A DNA stretch of 64,000 bases from Paraspadella gotoi (Eukaryota > Chaetognatha): contig CM119267.1 in the NCBI GenBank assembly GCA_051294375.1, positions 14,191,694 through 14,255,693 on the forward strand, in the 5' to 3' direction. Shown here piece by piece: positions 23,501 to 35,500 of the stretch (its first letter is position 1; each line of letters starts with the position of its first letter). The translations under genes and the position numbers were made by a program. The notes beneath the pieces are model-generated. The model worked only from the letters and a program-made list of their open reading frames with translations. It was not told where the DNA came from and did no database searches.

Positions 23501-25402
23501 CGGTTCTGTCACTAACTCATAACATGTTTTGCTGTCTCTTCATTTACCAAAAAACTCAAAATCGTCTGTGAGCAAGGATGGATTAAATTCGACAAGGGCT
23601 ATCCTCAGGCAAAAATTAATTCCTAATTTTAAGTCTGAATCCCAACAAAAACTATAATTAATATATATATATTAATTATAGTGCATATATATATAATTAT
23701 ATGCACAGACAGACCGAAAGGTGACTTATAGAGTTGCTCTGCGAGTACTCGGGGCGCACCTAAAAAAATCGAGGGTCGGAAGAAGAGATCAACGAAAAGG
23801 CTCCATCTCCCTTTTTTTTCTTGTCGTTGCAAAGCTGAAAGCGAAGTAAACAGATCACACAAGCAGAGATAAATGTTTGGTGGCTAATGGAATCCCGCCA
23901 AGTTGATAGAGGTTGTCATTTGCGTACAAAGAAAATGTTAAATTTGTACACATTTCTTCACATAAAAACCATTATTGTTGGAGAGATTTCCAGAATAAAG
24001 AAATTTAAAGATTGAGTAATTCGGTTTAGCTAATCTTTACCACTCTTTCCCACAGGTTTGTTAAATAAAACCTTTGCTGTGAAATGTCACGGCTTTTGCA
24101 GAAGGCGTCTCGTACATTTTAAGGATAATTCCTGTCGCATTTGGAACACTTGAATATGCACTTGCAAAAATGTTTGGGATTTGTTGAATGAGAATATACA
24201 AAAAGATAATTGAATTTGAGAGAACCAACAAGTATTCCAGAAATTCTGACAATCCCTGTGTCGACCCTCGCAAAACTCAGAATGAGAAACAAAATTTCAT
24301 CTGAGCTTTTTTAAATTTTCCCTTTTTCATTCTTTTTTTGGGGGTTTTTAGACTATTTTAAAACTTTACTTTTATTTTAGTAAGGAGATAACTTTTTAGA
24401 CTAGAAAGGGGGAGCAGTTAAGCAACGCGTTACAACGAATCAGTTCTTGAGAAAAAAAATTACCCCTTTTTTATAATTTCATCCAACGTCCATTTTTTTC
24501 TTTACTTAACGCCACCCGCAATTTCAACCTCAAGACAGTTCTGCTGCAGAATTTTGAGAATTTAGTCTGAAGGTTTAAAAAAATTAGGAAGAGAGGGCGA
24601 ATCCTATAAGTTTTAGAAGAGAGTTTCATATATAAAGAATAAGAATAAATTATGAACAGGAAGACAAATGAATGAATATAAAATGTTCTTTGTATATTAT
24701 TACATTTTTGTATCAATCTATCTTAATTTCTTTTACGGAGATTCAACTTCATTTAAAATGCATACCAATAAACCTAGTTAGTAAATAAATTTTGTCTCGT
24801 TTGAAAAATTTGTTCTTGAAGATTTTTAACTCCGACCGACTGACTAAAATGCATCTCATCGCGTTTCAAGCGAAACCTCATCTCAAAACAAGATAATTTT
24901 TTGGAAAACTGTTGGTAGATGTCGCGGCCTTGAAATGAGATAAAGCAAAGGAAGCGCGAAAGGAAACGAGGCAAAAAATTGAGAAAGTGTCATGTACTGA
25001 GGAAAAAAACTGCTTATTTTTAAATGTTAATCATTATGACATTTTTATCCTGATCCCAAAAGCCAAAAAAATATTTTGATAAATACATAATTGACTTGCT
25101 ACTTAATTTTTTGTACTATAAAAAAGAGTCCTATTTCAAATTATTCTTTTATCTTTTAAGACTTAGTCTTGCTATAAAATAATTATTTTGAACGAAGGAG
25201 GAAAGGCTCCAAACCACTCTGGGGAAAAAACGGAGGTGTTCCAATCAAAAATCCAATCGTAGGAGGTAAGAGATTGAAAGGGGAAAGTTAAACTTGAAGA
25301 TGAGGAAGATAAAAGGAGCAAAAAGCACAAAAGATATAGTTTGGACAGACAAACGGACAAGACAGATTCTTAGGGATGGGAACTCTTCAATCATTGTGTC
25401 AG

Positions 25403-25405
<3 letters not shown>

Positions 25406-25455
<50 letters not shown>
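25406..25455. repeat. (CT)n microsatellite
   Basis: A nearly pure CT tract of about 50 bp in intergenic DNA. Confidence 0.95.
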
Positions 25456-25458
<3 letters not shown>

Positions 25459-26807
25459 CATTAAAGAGCTTTTTTTAAATCACTACGTATCTTGTGTATT
25501 TTCTTGAAACTTTTCCGAGAGTTAATATTTACAGTAGAAAATGCCAAAAGTTTTCTCCGAGCAAACGTCCTTAACAGTCGGCACCTTTTTTTTTCATCGT
25601 TCGCTCTGAGATTTCGACATTTCGATCGAAACTAAAAATAGTTCAAATATCATAAAAAATAATTTATTTTATTTATTTATTTATATTATTCGGTCACGAA
25701 TTGGAAAACCATTCTGACGCCTCCATATTTTTTTCTTTATTTTCAAATGCGATCTATTCACTCCGCTTTAGTCTCGAAGGTCGAAAAGAGTGTGACTCAT
25801 AGTCATACATCTAATTATAGGAAGCCAAGACGTTTCCAATTTATACCAACAGTTCCTTTTTCCATGAATATTATTTACTTATAATATATTTCATTTTAAA
25901 GGAATCTAACTTGATTTATTTTCATAATGTTTTGCGGTGTCCTCTTTATTTTGCACAGGACTGTAGTAAACAAGATTGGCCGATATTAAAAGTTTCATTG
26001 TATGTAAAAGGGCAAAGGAACTCTAATCTTCTGACCGATTAAATGTCAGACCGAAAATGTGACGCCCGCATTTTAAAAAAATGGAAGGAGCGGTGAATCT
26101 CCGTCGTGCATTTCCAAATCCTTTTTAAAAGGCTAAGATAAGATAACGAATTTTAAAACTCACAATCAAAGAGAGTCTTTTGTTTGGAAGACATAAGACT
26201 AGCGTAAACGTTAAAAATAGATATAGTTTACGTTAATTTCTTTAAGCCTGTAAACGAAAACGTATAAAATGTTAGGTTTTTTAAAATAAATGAATTCTTT
26301 AATCAACTATTTTAGGTCACAGACAATGAATCACAATTTATCCACGAAAAATTTCTTCCGTGAATTTATTGACTCGCGCGAGTTTGCCCTCGTGACTTCG
26401 TGAAATGTCAACGTTCGATAGAAGGAAAGAAACAAACAACCTTCACCTACCGAAATTTTAAAAAATTAAATAACGAAAAAAAAATATTAAAAAAATTGGG
26501 AAAAAATTCAATGGGAGTGCGACAATTTTCCCCTTGATTTCTCGCCTACCCCCAACCTGAGGCTCCCTACCCCCCACCATTTCCCCCCACTTCCGCCCCC
26601 CATCCTCGACTACCTAGAAATCTCCCTCCACCTTCATCACATCTTGATTCTATCGCTAAATATCGCCACCTACGATTTGTGCTAGAGTAGAACATCAACG
26701 AAGAAAATTTCTTTCTAAAAAATATTATCGTCTCAAAAATACGGGCCTGTTGCGGTAGTATTTCATACCCCGCTACTCGTTCGAGAATCAGCAGCACCTA
26801 TGGCGCC

Positions 26808-26905
26808 GGAGGTAGCACGAGCTCCTCCCAACCCAAAGGACTCGGGTTCACGCCCGATCCGAAGTTCGGGACCTTGTGTGCAACGGACCGTGAGCTGCTC
26901 GCGGC
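26808..26905 (+). mobile_element. tRNA-derived SINE, family 2 (truncated copy)
   Basis: GGTTCACGCCC at 26845-26855 fits a B box, and the next bases (GATCCGAAGTTCGGGACC) match the copy at 23335-23500. GC content is clearly above the surroundings. Confidence 0.55.
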
Positions 26906-27738
26906 GTCGTCTTCCGCAGGCCTATAATTATTATCTAAAAGTAGTTTTCGTGAGTCATCTTCTTTTAAAATTTCTTAAAAATTGCTTCTTTTCTTTAACA
27001 AATGTTTTGAAATGTTCAAGGTTCATTATTTACGCAACCTCATTGCAAAAATTCTCGGCGACACCCGAGAGTTATTTAATGTGAAGAAAACAAAAGCGTG
27101 AGTGAGAGACAGGGAAGGAGATGGAGGGAAAGAATAAAAAAGTGTTTACCTTCAAGGCGTAAAAATCTAAAAATGTAACCGTGGATGGAAGCGAGAAACA
27201 AAGTCATCTCCCCCCCATGCCTAAAACCAGAATGAAATTCAGAGAGAGAGGAGGGAGATGTATTTCTAGAAATAAACAAACAAATAAATAAATGTAACAA
27301 ATATAAATAAATAAATAAATAATTAATAAAATATAACTCTAAAAATGTCGATTTAATCTGGGGACCATCCAGAAGAATCTGCTAATATTCAGCCAAGTGA
27401 TGTTATGATTATGAACATGAAGCAACATGTTCAGGAAAGTGAATTTTTAGGTTCCGAAATAAACCAGTCCCGCACTCTGGAGACGAGAAACAAAAGATCG
27501 TCTCGGTTTTGACTTCGTTCTCCTTACGCAATCGAACTTTGTCTCTGACTCTTGTCGACCAAGTTTCCGACCCCTGACTATGAATCACTCTCGCAGAAAT
27601 CAACTAAAATGTCACCTTATTATTATAATCATTTTACACAAAAAAAATTATGTACGTATAATAAGTAAAAATCAAAACTGAAAGAATCAAGAGTCATTTT
27701 ATTTTTAATCGTAAATTGGGAGTGATTGAATCCTTATC

Positions 27739-28338
27739 ATGCCGGAGCCATCAGCACCGCCCCCACCAAGACTGCCTTCGTACAGCTCGATGGGACCTTA
27801 TCCTGATTATCCGCCTCCACCCTACACAGAAATTGCTTCCGGTTGAGTTGCGATTAAACTTTTGTTTGTTTGATTGATTGATTGATTGATTTAATTGATT
27901 TATTTGATTAATTGAATTGATTGATTACTGAGTCTTCATCCAGGATTCCAACACAATGTAAAATGTAATCCCTTTATATTCCTACTTTATTAAATTATTG
28001 TATCATCTCCCACCTTGACCACAGATCTTGAGACGCGAAATAACAACGCCGGACTTCTGTTTCCCTATTCGGCGGAATCAGTGACTCCTTCCGCGCCCTC
28101 GTTTTCCGACTCTTGCGAAACAGCGCCACTCATTCCTCCCGCCCCAAATCGTCTCTACGCTTCGGAATCGAGTCCGATCACGACGCATTCCGAAAGTGCG
28201 ACAGGAGCTCTGAACACACAGCAGCGACGACAGCCGTCATGTCGGCGGCGCTGTAACCGTAGAACTCGTAGACGTAGAAAAAGTATTTTGATGGGACTTA
28301 TTGCTGTGGCTTTTTGCTGTTGTCTCTTGGATGAATGA
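27739..28338 (+). CDS. Small proline-rich PPxY protein with basic, hydrophobic C-terminus (unknown function)
   Basis: Exons 27739-27841 and 28025-28338 join in phase (G|GTTGAG ... CCACAG|AT) to give 138 residues. The first exon is Pro-rich and contains Pro-Pro-Pro-Pro-Tyr, a PPxY motif of the type bound by WW domains of NEDD4-family ubiquitin ligases. The middle is Ser/Thr/Pro-rich and likely disordered. The end has an Arg-rich stretch with two Cys, then about 15 hydrophobic residues with a Cys triplet, and closes Leu-Leu-Asp-Glu. This layout suggests a tail-anchored or palmitoylated membrane adaptor, but I recognise no family. An ATTAAA follows at 28412-28417. Upstream coding exons cannot be excluded. 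The neighbouring alpha-tubulin gene is convergent. Confidence 0.6.
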
Positions 28339-28789
28339 AAGTGTGAAACGAAAGGGCGAAACGAAACCACCACTCATGGCGACACGTTTTGTATTATCGA
28401 TGACTTCTATAATTAAATATTAACAGTTCTATGATCTGTAAATACAACTTGAGTTTTTAATCAAAAAAAGTAAACATTTTTTTCGAGAAACCAAAATTTT
28501 CTTTGTATGATTTTCGCGATTTATAGGAACTCATGTGACCACGACGATGACGACGAACAAACGAACCGCCAACAACGATCATGTTTTTGTCCACGAGATC
28601 TGAGGTCAGATTTCACCTTTTTACCTTTTTAGCTAACTAAAATAACAGAATCGATTATAAATAAATTGATCATAAAAAAGGATTTATTTATTTGATAGAT
28701 CACCATTTTTTCGTGATCACAAAAAACCCATAGTCATCATCCCGACTGGATGTTAGAAATGGTCGCTTCTTCACCCCCAGACGCCATCT
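28339..28789. other. Convergent intergenic region (PPxY gene / alpha-tubulin)
   Basis: About 450 bp of 3' flanks. ATTAAA at 28412-28417 serves the plus-strand gene. TTTATT at 28683-28688 reads AATAAA on the minus strand and could be the alpha-tubulin polyadenylation signal. Confidence 0.5.
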
Positions 28790-29137
28790 TCATGGCGCGT
28801 CGGCGGTATCCATTCCCACCTCCTCGTAGTCTTTTTCCAACGCCGCCATATCCTCGCGGGCTTCGGCGAATTCTCCTTCTTCCATGCCCTCGCCTATGAA
28901 CCTTGAAGTTTTCATAAATCAACTCGGTTCGTTTAGTTTTTTTAATTTTTTTTTTACACTAAGCTTTTCTTACCAATGAACGAAGGCTCTTTTAGAGTAC
29001 ATGAGGTCGAACTTATGATTCAGCCTAGCCCAAGCTTCCGAGATGGCGGTTGTATTGTTTAGCATACAGACGGCGCGGTGAACTTTGGCAAGATCACCCC
29101 CAGGCACGACGGTGGGCGGCTGGTAATTGATTCCAAC

Positions 29138-29213
29138 CTGAGATCCAATAAAATTCACAGCGTAGAATCTGAAAGGAAAAGCGAAAGTCATATTGCACGA
29201 CAGTCGAACTCGC
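29138..29213 (-). other. GC-AG intron in the alpha-tubulin gene
   Basis: On the minus strand the exon ending Cys-Pro-Thr-Gly-Phe-Lys is followed by AAG|GCGAGT, and the next exon (Val-Gly-Ile-Asn) follows CTCAG. Alpha-tubulin conservation on both sides fixes the boundaries exactly, so the donor is GC rather than GT. The rest of the donor matches the consensus well, as is usual for GC donors. Confidence 0.85.
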
Positions 29214-30166
29214 CTTGAATCCGGTTGGGCACCAGTCGACAAAGCGGACGGTCTGCTTCGATTTGATGGAAGAGATGGCGGCATTGACGTCCTTGGGAAC
29301 GACGTCGCCGCGGTACAACAAACAGCACGCCATGTATTTGCCGTGACGAGGGTCGCACTTGACCATCTGACAAACCACGCTTTGAAACAAGAGGGCGTAA
29401 AAGCTTTTTTTTTTGTCTCACTAACCTGATTGGCCGGTTCGAAACAGGCGTTCGTAATCTCAGCAACGGTTAGCTGCTCGTGGTAAGCTTTCTCCGCCGA
29501 AATGATTGGTGCATAAGTTGCCAGAGGAAAATGAATACGTGGGTAAGGCACCTGGAAAACCAGCGAGAAAGCAATTGAAGAAAATCAGAGAAAGATCGAG
29601 AGCGAAATTTTTGTTTTACTCACCAAATTTGTCTGAAACTCCGTAAAATCTACATTTAATGCTCCGTCAAATCTCAGCGATGCTGTAATGGAGGAAACGA
29701 CTTGCGCCAAGAGACGGTTTAAGTTTGTATATGTTGGCCGTTCGATATCGAGGTTGCGTCTTAAAATAAAAAAGTGATAAGTATTAAAAGAATGCGAATT
29801 TAGCCAACAACAACGGTTCCAACAACAACAACAACATCGACTTGGAAGACAGCATTTACCTGCAAACGTCGTAGAGAGCTTCGTTGTCCACCATAAAGGC
29901 GCAATCTGAATGTTCCAGCGTCGTGTGAGTGACGAGCAACGAATTGTAGGGTTCAACCACAGCGGTAGATATCTAGAAAGAACTCTTAGCGAAACTCATA
30001 TCTTTAAGAAGTAATGATATTAAACGCGAAAGACAGCACCTGAGGGCAAGGATAAACCGAAAACTCCAATTTTGATTTTTTCCCGTAATCTACGGAGAGA
30101 CGATTCATGAGCAGAGCCGTAAAGCCGCTTCCGGTGCCGCCGCCGAACGAATGGAAAACGAGAAAT

Positions 30167-30993
30167 CCTTTTTAAAAAATATTTTAAAAAAAGATTAGGC
30201 AACGGAAATTAAGCGTTTTAACCGATTAACGGTTAACGGTTAATCCGATATTTTAATTTAAAAAAACCTTCTTCAGCGCAAATCTGGTTTATAAAATTTA
30301 ACTAAATATGATAATGAGAGAGAGAGAGAAAGAGAGAGAGCTCTTTCTTCTTCTGATATTTTTACCATATTAAAAAAATATAAACTTTCAACTTTCCATT
30401 TTCACCGTCACTTTTATTTATTTCAATGTTTATTATTTAACAATATAATCACGTATTAATTTCATAGTTTAACATTTTAATCTCGTTACTGCTTAATTAT
30501 TTACATTGCCTAAATGTATTTTACTGTACTAACTGAATTTCAATTTCTTTTTAATTTCCCTTTCTCAATATAACTGACCTTAACCTGTGGTCAAGCAATC
30601 TCTCTCTCTCTCTCTCTCTCTCACCCTCTCTCTGTTTTTCTCTCTCTCTCTTTTTCTCTCTCATTGTCTCGCTGAAGAAGGCTAACATTTTATTTATAAA
30701 AAGTTAATTCCGCTTAACTCACTTTGCCACCTTTCTTTTTTATTTTTTTATTATTACAATTTTTTTTTATTAAATCCTTTTTAATGAACATTAGAGTATA
30801 ATATTGAAAATAAAAATATTTTTTGTTACTTATTTTTATCATAATAATGATAGTTGACAAATTAAACGATTTTAACGTTTAACCGGTTAAATTTTAGCAT
30901 TTTAACCGATGATTAAAAATTTTTTAAATTAACCTTTTTTTTCACGCCTAACGGGAATGAGGTTTACATTAATTATTGTCAACATCAATTTAC
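30167..30993. other. Intron 5 of alpha-tubulin with inserted repeat
   Basis: This 827-bp intron is far larger than the other tubulin introns (54-240 bp). Near one end it has TTAACCGATTAACGGTTAACGG (about 30218-30240) and near the other AACGTTTAACCGGTTAAA (about 30868-30890), together with (GA)n and (CT)n tracts. This suggests an inserted element with related AACCGGTTAA-type termini. Confidence 0.55.
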
Positions 30994-31093
30994 CTTGAAG
31001 GCCAGTACACTGATCGGATAATTTGCGAATTCGATCCAGAACGACGTCGATGAGTTCTTTTCCGATGGTGTAGTGACCTCTGATTGTAATTTA

Positions 31094-31312
<219 letters not shown>

Positions 31313-31640
31313 TTATTTTTGCTTGTTTTTTTCGCGGAGTCATACCAGTCTCGCTAAAGAAAGTGACAAAGGAATCGTCTCCACCACCACTCGGTTTATG
31401 CGAGGGCATCTGAGAAATATAAAAAATTCAATTTAAAAACCGGATTTATAAAATATCATTTTAATCTTTAAGAACCTGACCGTCCGGTAGAATACCATGT
31501 TCCAAACAGTATAGTTCCCAGCATGCATTTCCAATCTGAACAAAGTCGTAATTGCATATATATTTTTTAAAAAAATAATGAGGTCACGTTCAAACCTGGC
31601 ATCCCGCTTGTCCTAAATGAATTGAAATACATTCTCTCAT

Positions 31641-32543
31641 AATTACAAAAAAATTACTCTTGTAATACAGATCGAAGAAAAAAAATTAAACAAAAATTTG
31701 TTTCATAAACTTACTATTTTCTAAGTAATGACTGAATGTACCACGTTTCCGTTCTATTAAAGTTTTTTGAGGTTAGTCACTTTTATGGTTAATCTTTGTT
31801 GTTTTTTTCGTATGTTGACTATATCAGGTTAAAAAATACAGAAGGTGTAGTTATAGTAATATATATTTCAGAACAATTTTAGGTCTCGTTGTTTTTAAAA
31901 TTTGCATTTAATTTAATTTAATTTTAAATAAGTAATATTAAGTATTTAAAAAAAGCGATCCTGAAAAAAAAATGTATAATTATTTTATTATAATAATAGA
32001 TATATAAATTACAATGTATATTATAATTTATTATACTATGTATATATTTATATATTGGTTGTACCAATACTATTTATTTATCCTTATCGAATTTTCATTG
32101 ATGTTCTTTTGTAATTTCGATGCAGAGAGATTTTCTCTTTTTCTCTCCTTCGTCCTTCGCGACAAAAAGCACAATGCAATTCGCCATTCTTTATTTCTTT
32201 TCTTTTCTTTTTTTCCCCATTTTTTTCCGCGATATTTATCGAACACTCGTCTTAAACCATGTTTTGAGGAGGTCTACCGATTTACATAGGCCGTCGAAAG
32301 GATGAATTAGCTTTAATTTATTTACTCGTCGTGAATTTAAGCTATAAAAACCAGTAAAGTTAAAAATACGTCTTCGCGTCCTGGGGCATGGCCGCCAGCA
32401 ATTGTTTTGTTACAAGATTAGTTTTGACGAAATTTTGGTTACAGATTCTCTTCTACTCTAAGATTTTTCCTGTAATGCGTGATAGAGCTCATTTTTTTTG
32501 TTTCATTAGATAATTTGTTAAATTAACATCCTTTTACAAAAAA
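31641..32543. promoter_or_regulatory. Head-to-head intergenic region between alpha-tubulin and TTC27
   Basis: About 0.9 kb of mostly AT-rich DNA separates two divergent starts and presumably holds both promoters. No certain TATA box is claimed in such AT-rich DNA. A splice-acceptor-like tract, TTTTTTTTGTTTCATTAG, ends at 32509, 34 bases before the TTC27 ATG, so even the first gene of the array may receive a spliced leader. Confidence 0.5.
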
Positions 32544-35500
32544 ATGGCCAGTGGTGACTTCAAATACTTGGAACTAGAAACGTTCTTTTTGAACGGGGGA
32601 GACGCCAAAAATTGTCAGGGTGTTGACGATTTCCTCTTAAAGGGTCTCTTTTTGGAATATCTCGAATCGATTGAGTTCAATTCTTTGGAGGAATGGACCC
32701 TCGTTAATCGTCTCGGAGTGGGCGTCGCTGCTCTCCAACTCTTTATCCAATGCAACCTCGTCGGTCCAATCCCTGTCGCCGGTGAAGAGCGACACTCCAG
32801 AATTGTCGGGGTCGCTAAGCGAACCCGTCACGGCCCCGATGTGCGACTAGATCGTGACGGAGAAATCGCTCACCCACTCGTTAATGCTCCATGGTTACTC
32901 CTGCTCGCGGACGATGCCCTCTCTTTCGACGACCCAGCATTGCCGAGCTTGCTGTGGTGGCGATTTCGCCTCGCGTGGATTCATCAGCGGGTCCTCGAAG
33001 AACCTGTGGCGTCACTTCGCGACGCCATACTTGAGGACCTGCTACCTTCGCTGCTCCAGTCGAAGCTGTATCAACACTTGACTGCGCCGCACCGCGCCCT
33101 CCTGCACCTTGAAGCTTATCACGCTTATCTTTATTACTGGCGAAGTCGCGAAGCCGCGCATCAACTCCAGTCCGCGATCGAACTTTCTGGCGTCGATGTG
33201 CGAGTCTTTGGCGCTCTGGGAAAGAGAACCAAATACCAAAAGGAAGACAAATGTCAAATGGTCGTCTCTGTCAAGACAGAATCGAACCTCACGAACTCGG
33301 AAGGCGATTGGTTTGAAGGACATACCTGGTGGCATGAAGACGCTCTCTCTGACATCGCCCTCGACGACGACACGCTGCTTGACAAGGTGGCTTTTCGGGC
33401 CTCGGAGGACGTTAGCGGAGACTCTCTGGGTCCGCTGGAGCAAGCCGTACTCTTTTGCGTTATGATGGATGTCGGGCACCGTGGCGCCTCGTACGAGTTA
33501 ACCGAGGAGGAACTTGCAGCGTTTCGTTCGACGCTCTTGTCGCAAGATCGAAAAATTTACGCGGTACAGCTTGGATGCCTTTTCCACCGCAGCCGTGGGG
33601 AACATAAAAAGTCTCGTAAGGTGGAAAGAGCACTTTCGCAGATGGAGAATCTTGTCAATGAATTAAAACGTCCTGACCTTACATCCGCGGGACACCGTAT
33701 CTTTTTGGCACACGCCCTCGACCTACCCTTCGTGTGGACGATGGAGAATTTGATGGCGGAGATCATGACGTCTTTAGGATTGACGCGGGCGGCCCTTGAC
33801 GTTCTTCTGCGTCTCGAGGCGTGGCCGGAGGTCGTCGAATGCTATCAAAAATTGGGGAAGAGAGGAGTGGCGGAAAAAATTATTCGTGAGAGGCTCGAGT
33901 TTACAAATGACCCAAACATGATCTGCGTCTTAGGTAGGATTCGTAATTTTATATATTGAGTTAATAATTATGATTAAAATATTTTTTTAACATTAAGGCG
34001 ATGTTACCCTGGACGCCTCTCACTATGAAAAGGCGTGGGAGGTTTCTAACGGCAGTTGCGCTCGTGCCATGAGATCTCTCGGCTACGATCACCTCTTTAA
34101 GCACCGGGAGGCGGAGGCCGCTTCTTGCTTTGAGAAAAGTCTCCAGGTCAACTATCTGCAAATTCCCGTCTGGTATTCTCTGGGTTGCGCCTCTCTTTTT
34201 ATCGGGGATAACAAACGCGCGGAAAAAGCTTTTCTTCGATGCGTTCATCTCGATTATGACAACTACGAGGCCTGGACTAATTTGGCTTCCGCGCAAATCA
34301 AACTCGGCTTAAAGGTATTCTTATTACATTTGTCCTTTGTCCTTTTATACAATTTAAACATTATTTGAAATATTATAGCACTTCATAGATAGCATCGTAG
34401 GAAACGGATTGATCATGTAGCTGTCATTCCTGGAGTTGAATACGTTCTGGATTCTTATGGGAAAATGAAAGAGCTGTGGCGAATCCTAAATTTGCTTCCC
34501 GTATAGCTTGGTGAAACTCAGCTCGTCCCATTGGCTTGGACAGCTAATTACTCATTCACCAACCGTGAGTTCCGGGTTCAATCTCTTCACGGTCACGCTG
34601 GTTAAAGTGTGATAGTGTCAGCATAAACACGCCAGTGATATGGGGTGGTCACCGCAGGTCCAAAGCCCTGAGCGCTAGCTGTCGGGGGATGCTTCACACC
34701 CAAGGCATCACAATGTCATAAAGAAAGGCTTAATACATTGTTTAGTAAAATAGAATATTTTGAAAAAAAAATTTAATAATAAAAAATGAAAACAAATATT
34801 TTATCCAATAAATTCAGCGTAATTAAGATCATTATTGTCACGGTCCTAATTTCTCTTTTCCGAAAAAAAAATTTATTTTTTATCTTCTTCTTTATTTTAC
34901 CATGAGCCTCCAAAACGTATTCAATTCCCGGATCGCATATGTTGCTTGTCTCGCTTGTCTCGTTTGGCTTTTCCGCCTTTTCTTCTCTCTCGACCAATCA
35001 GAGAGGTGGCTTCCTTTACGGAATCGACAGGAGAGAGATGAGAGAAGAAACGGGGCAGTCTTCAACTTACCCTCAAGAAACTAACATCAAAAGTTCCCAA
35101 GTTCATGAACTATTTAGTTTTTATTTTTAATCATCGTTTTAATCATCATAATCTCAATTATTTTTATCTCGTTTATTTGTATAAATAAAACTCTTCTAAA
35201 TTAATCGTAATAAACCACGCCTACTTCCTTCTTTGGTAGGGAAGCCAGGTACTCTGGGAGTGAATAAACGAGACCGTGAGAGAGTCTTGATTGAAAGCTT
35301 GCAGAGACCTGCTATGTTATTAAATCTTGTTATTAAAGCCTGTCTAAAGTGTCTAAAGTTCGGGGCAATATAGCTTATTTATTAAATGAATAGATAATAT
35401 TATATTGGTTATATTTCCTATCATAGTTTATTTTATTTTATTTATGCACTGACCTGTTGTCGCCCTCATCGATTTAATTCATAGGAAAAAGCCTGCGCTA

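Larger units (their letters stand above)
22864..27738. other. 4.9-kb intergenic region, repeat-rich, no gene found
   Basis: The region holds a T(24) run soon after the Mesh-like stop (about 22898-22923), a tRNA-related SINE (23335-23500), an AT palindrome and a family D copy (about 23650-23752), a long (CT)n (25406-25455), a second SINE fragment (26808-26905) and AT-rich filler. Open frames on either strand are short and lack splice-consistent partners. Confidence 0.65.
34315..35484 (+). other. TTC27 intron 2 with two mobile-element copies
   Basis: This 1.17-kb intron contains a tRNA-derived SINE (about 34500-34735) and a minus-strand family C repeat (35212-35415). The open frames at 34,770-35,130 have no partners. 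Confidence 0.7.

Noticed and set aside
24061-24273. 70-residue minus-strand frame in the 4.9-kb intergenic region
   Set aside because: It lacks recognisable domains, neighbouring exons and composition contrast.
34902-35130. Short plus-strand frames in TTC27 intron 2
   Set aside because: They lie between a SINE and a family C repeat in an intron whose boundaries are set by conserved TTC27 protein on both sides.
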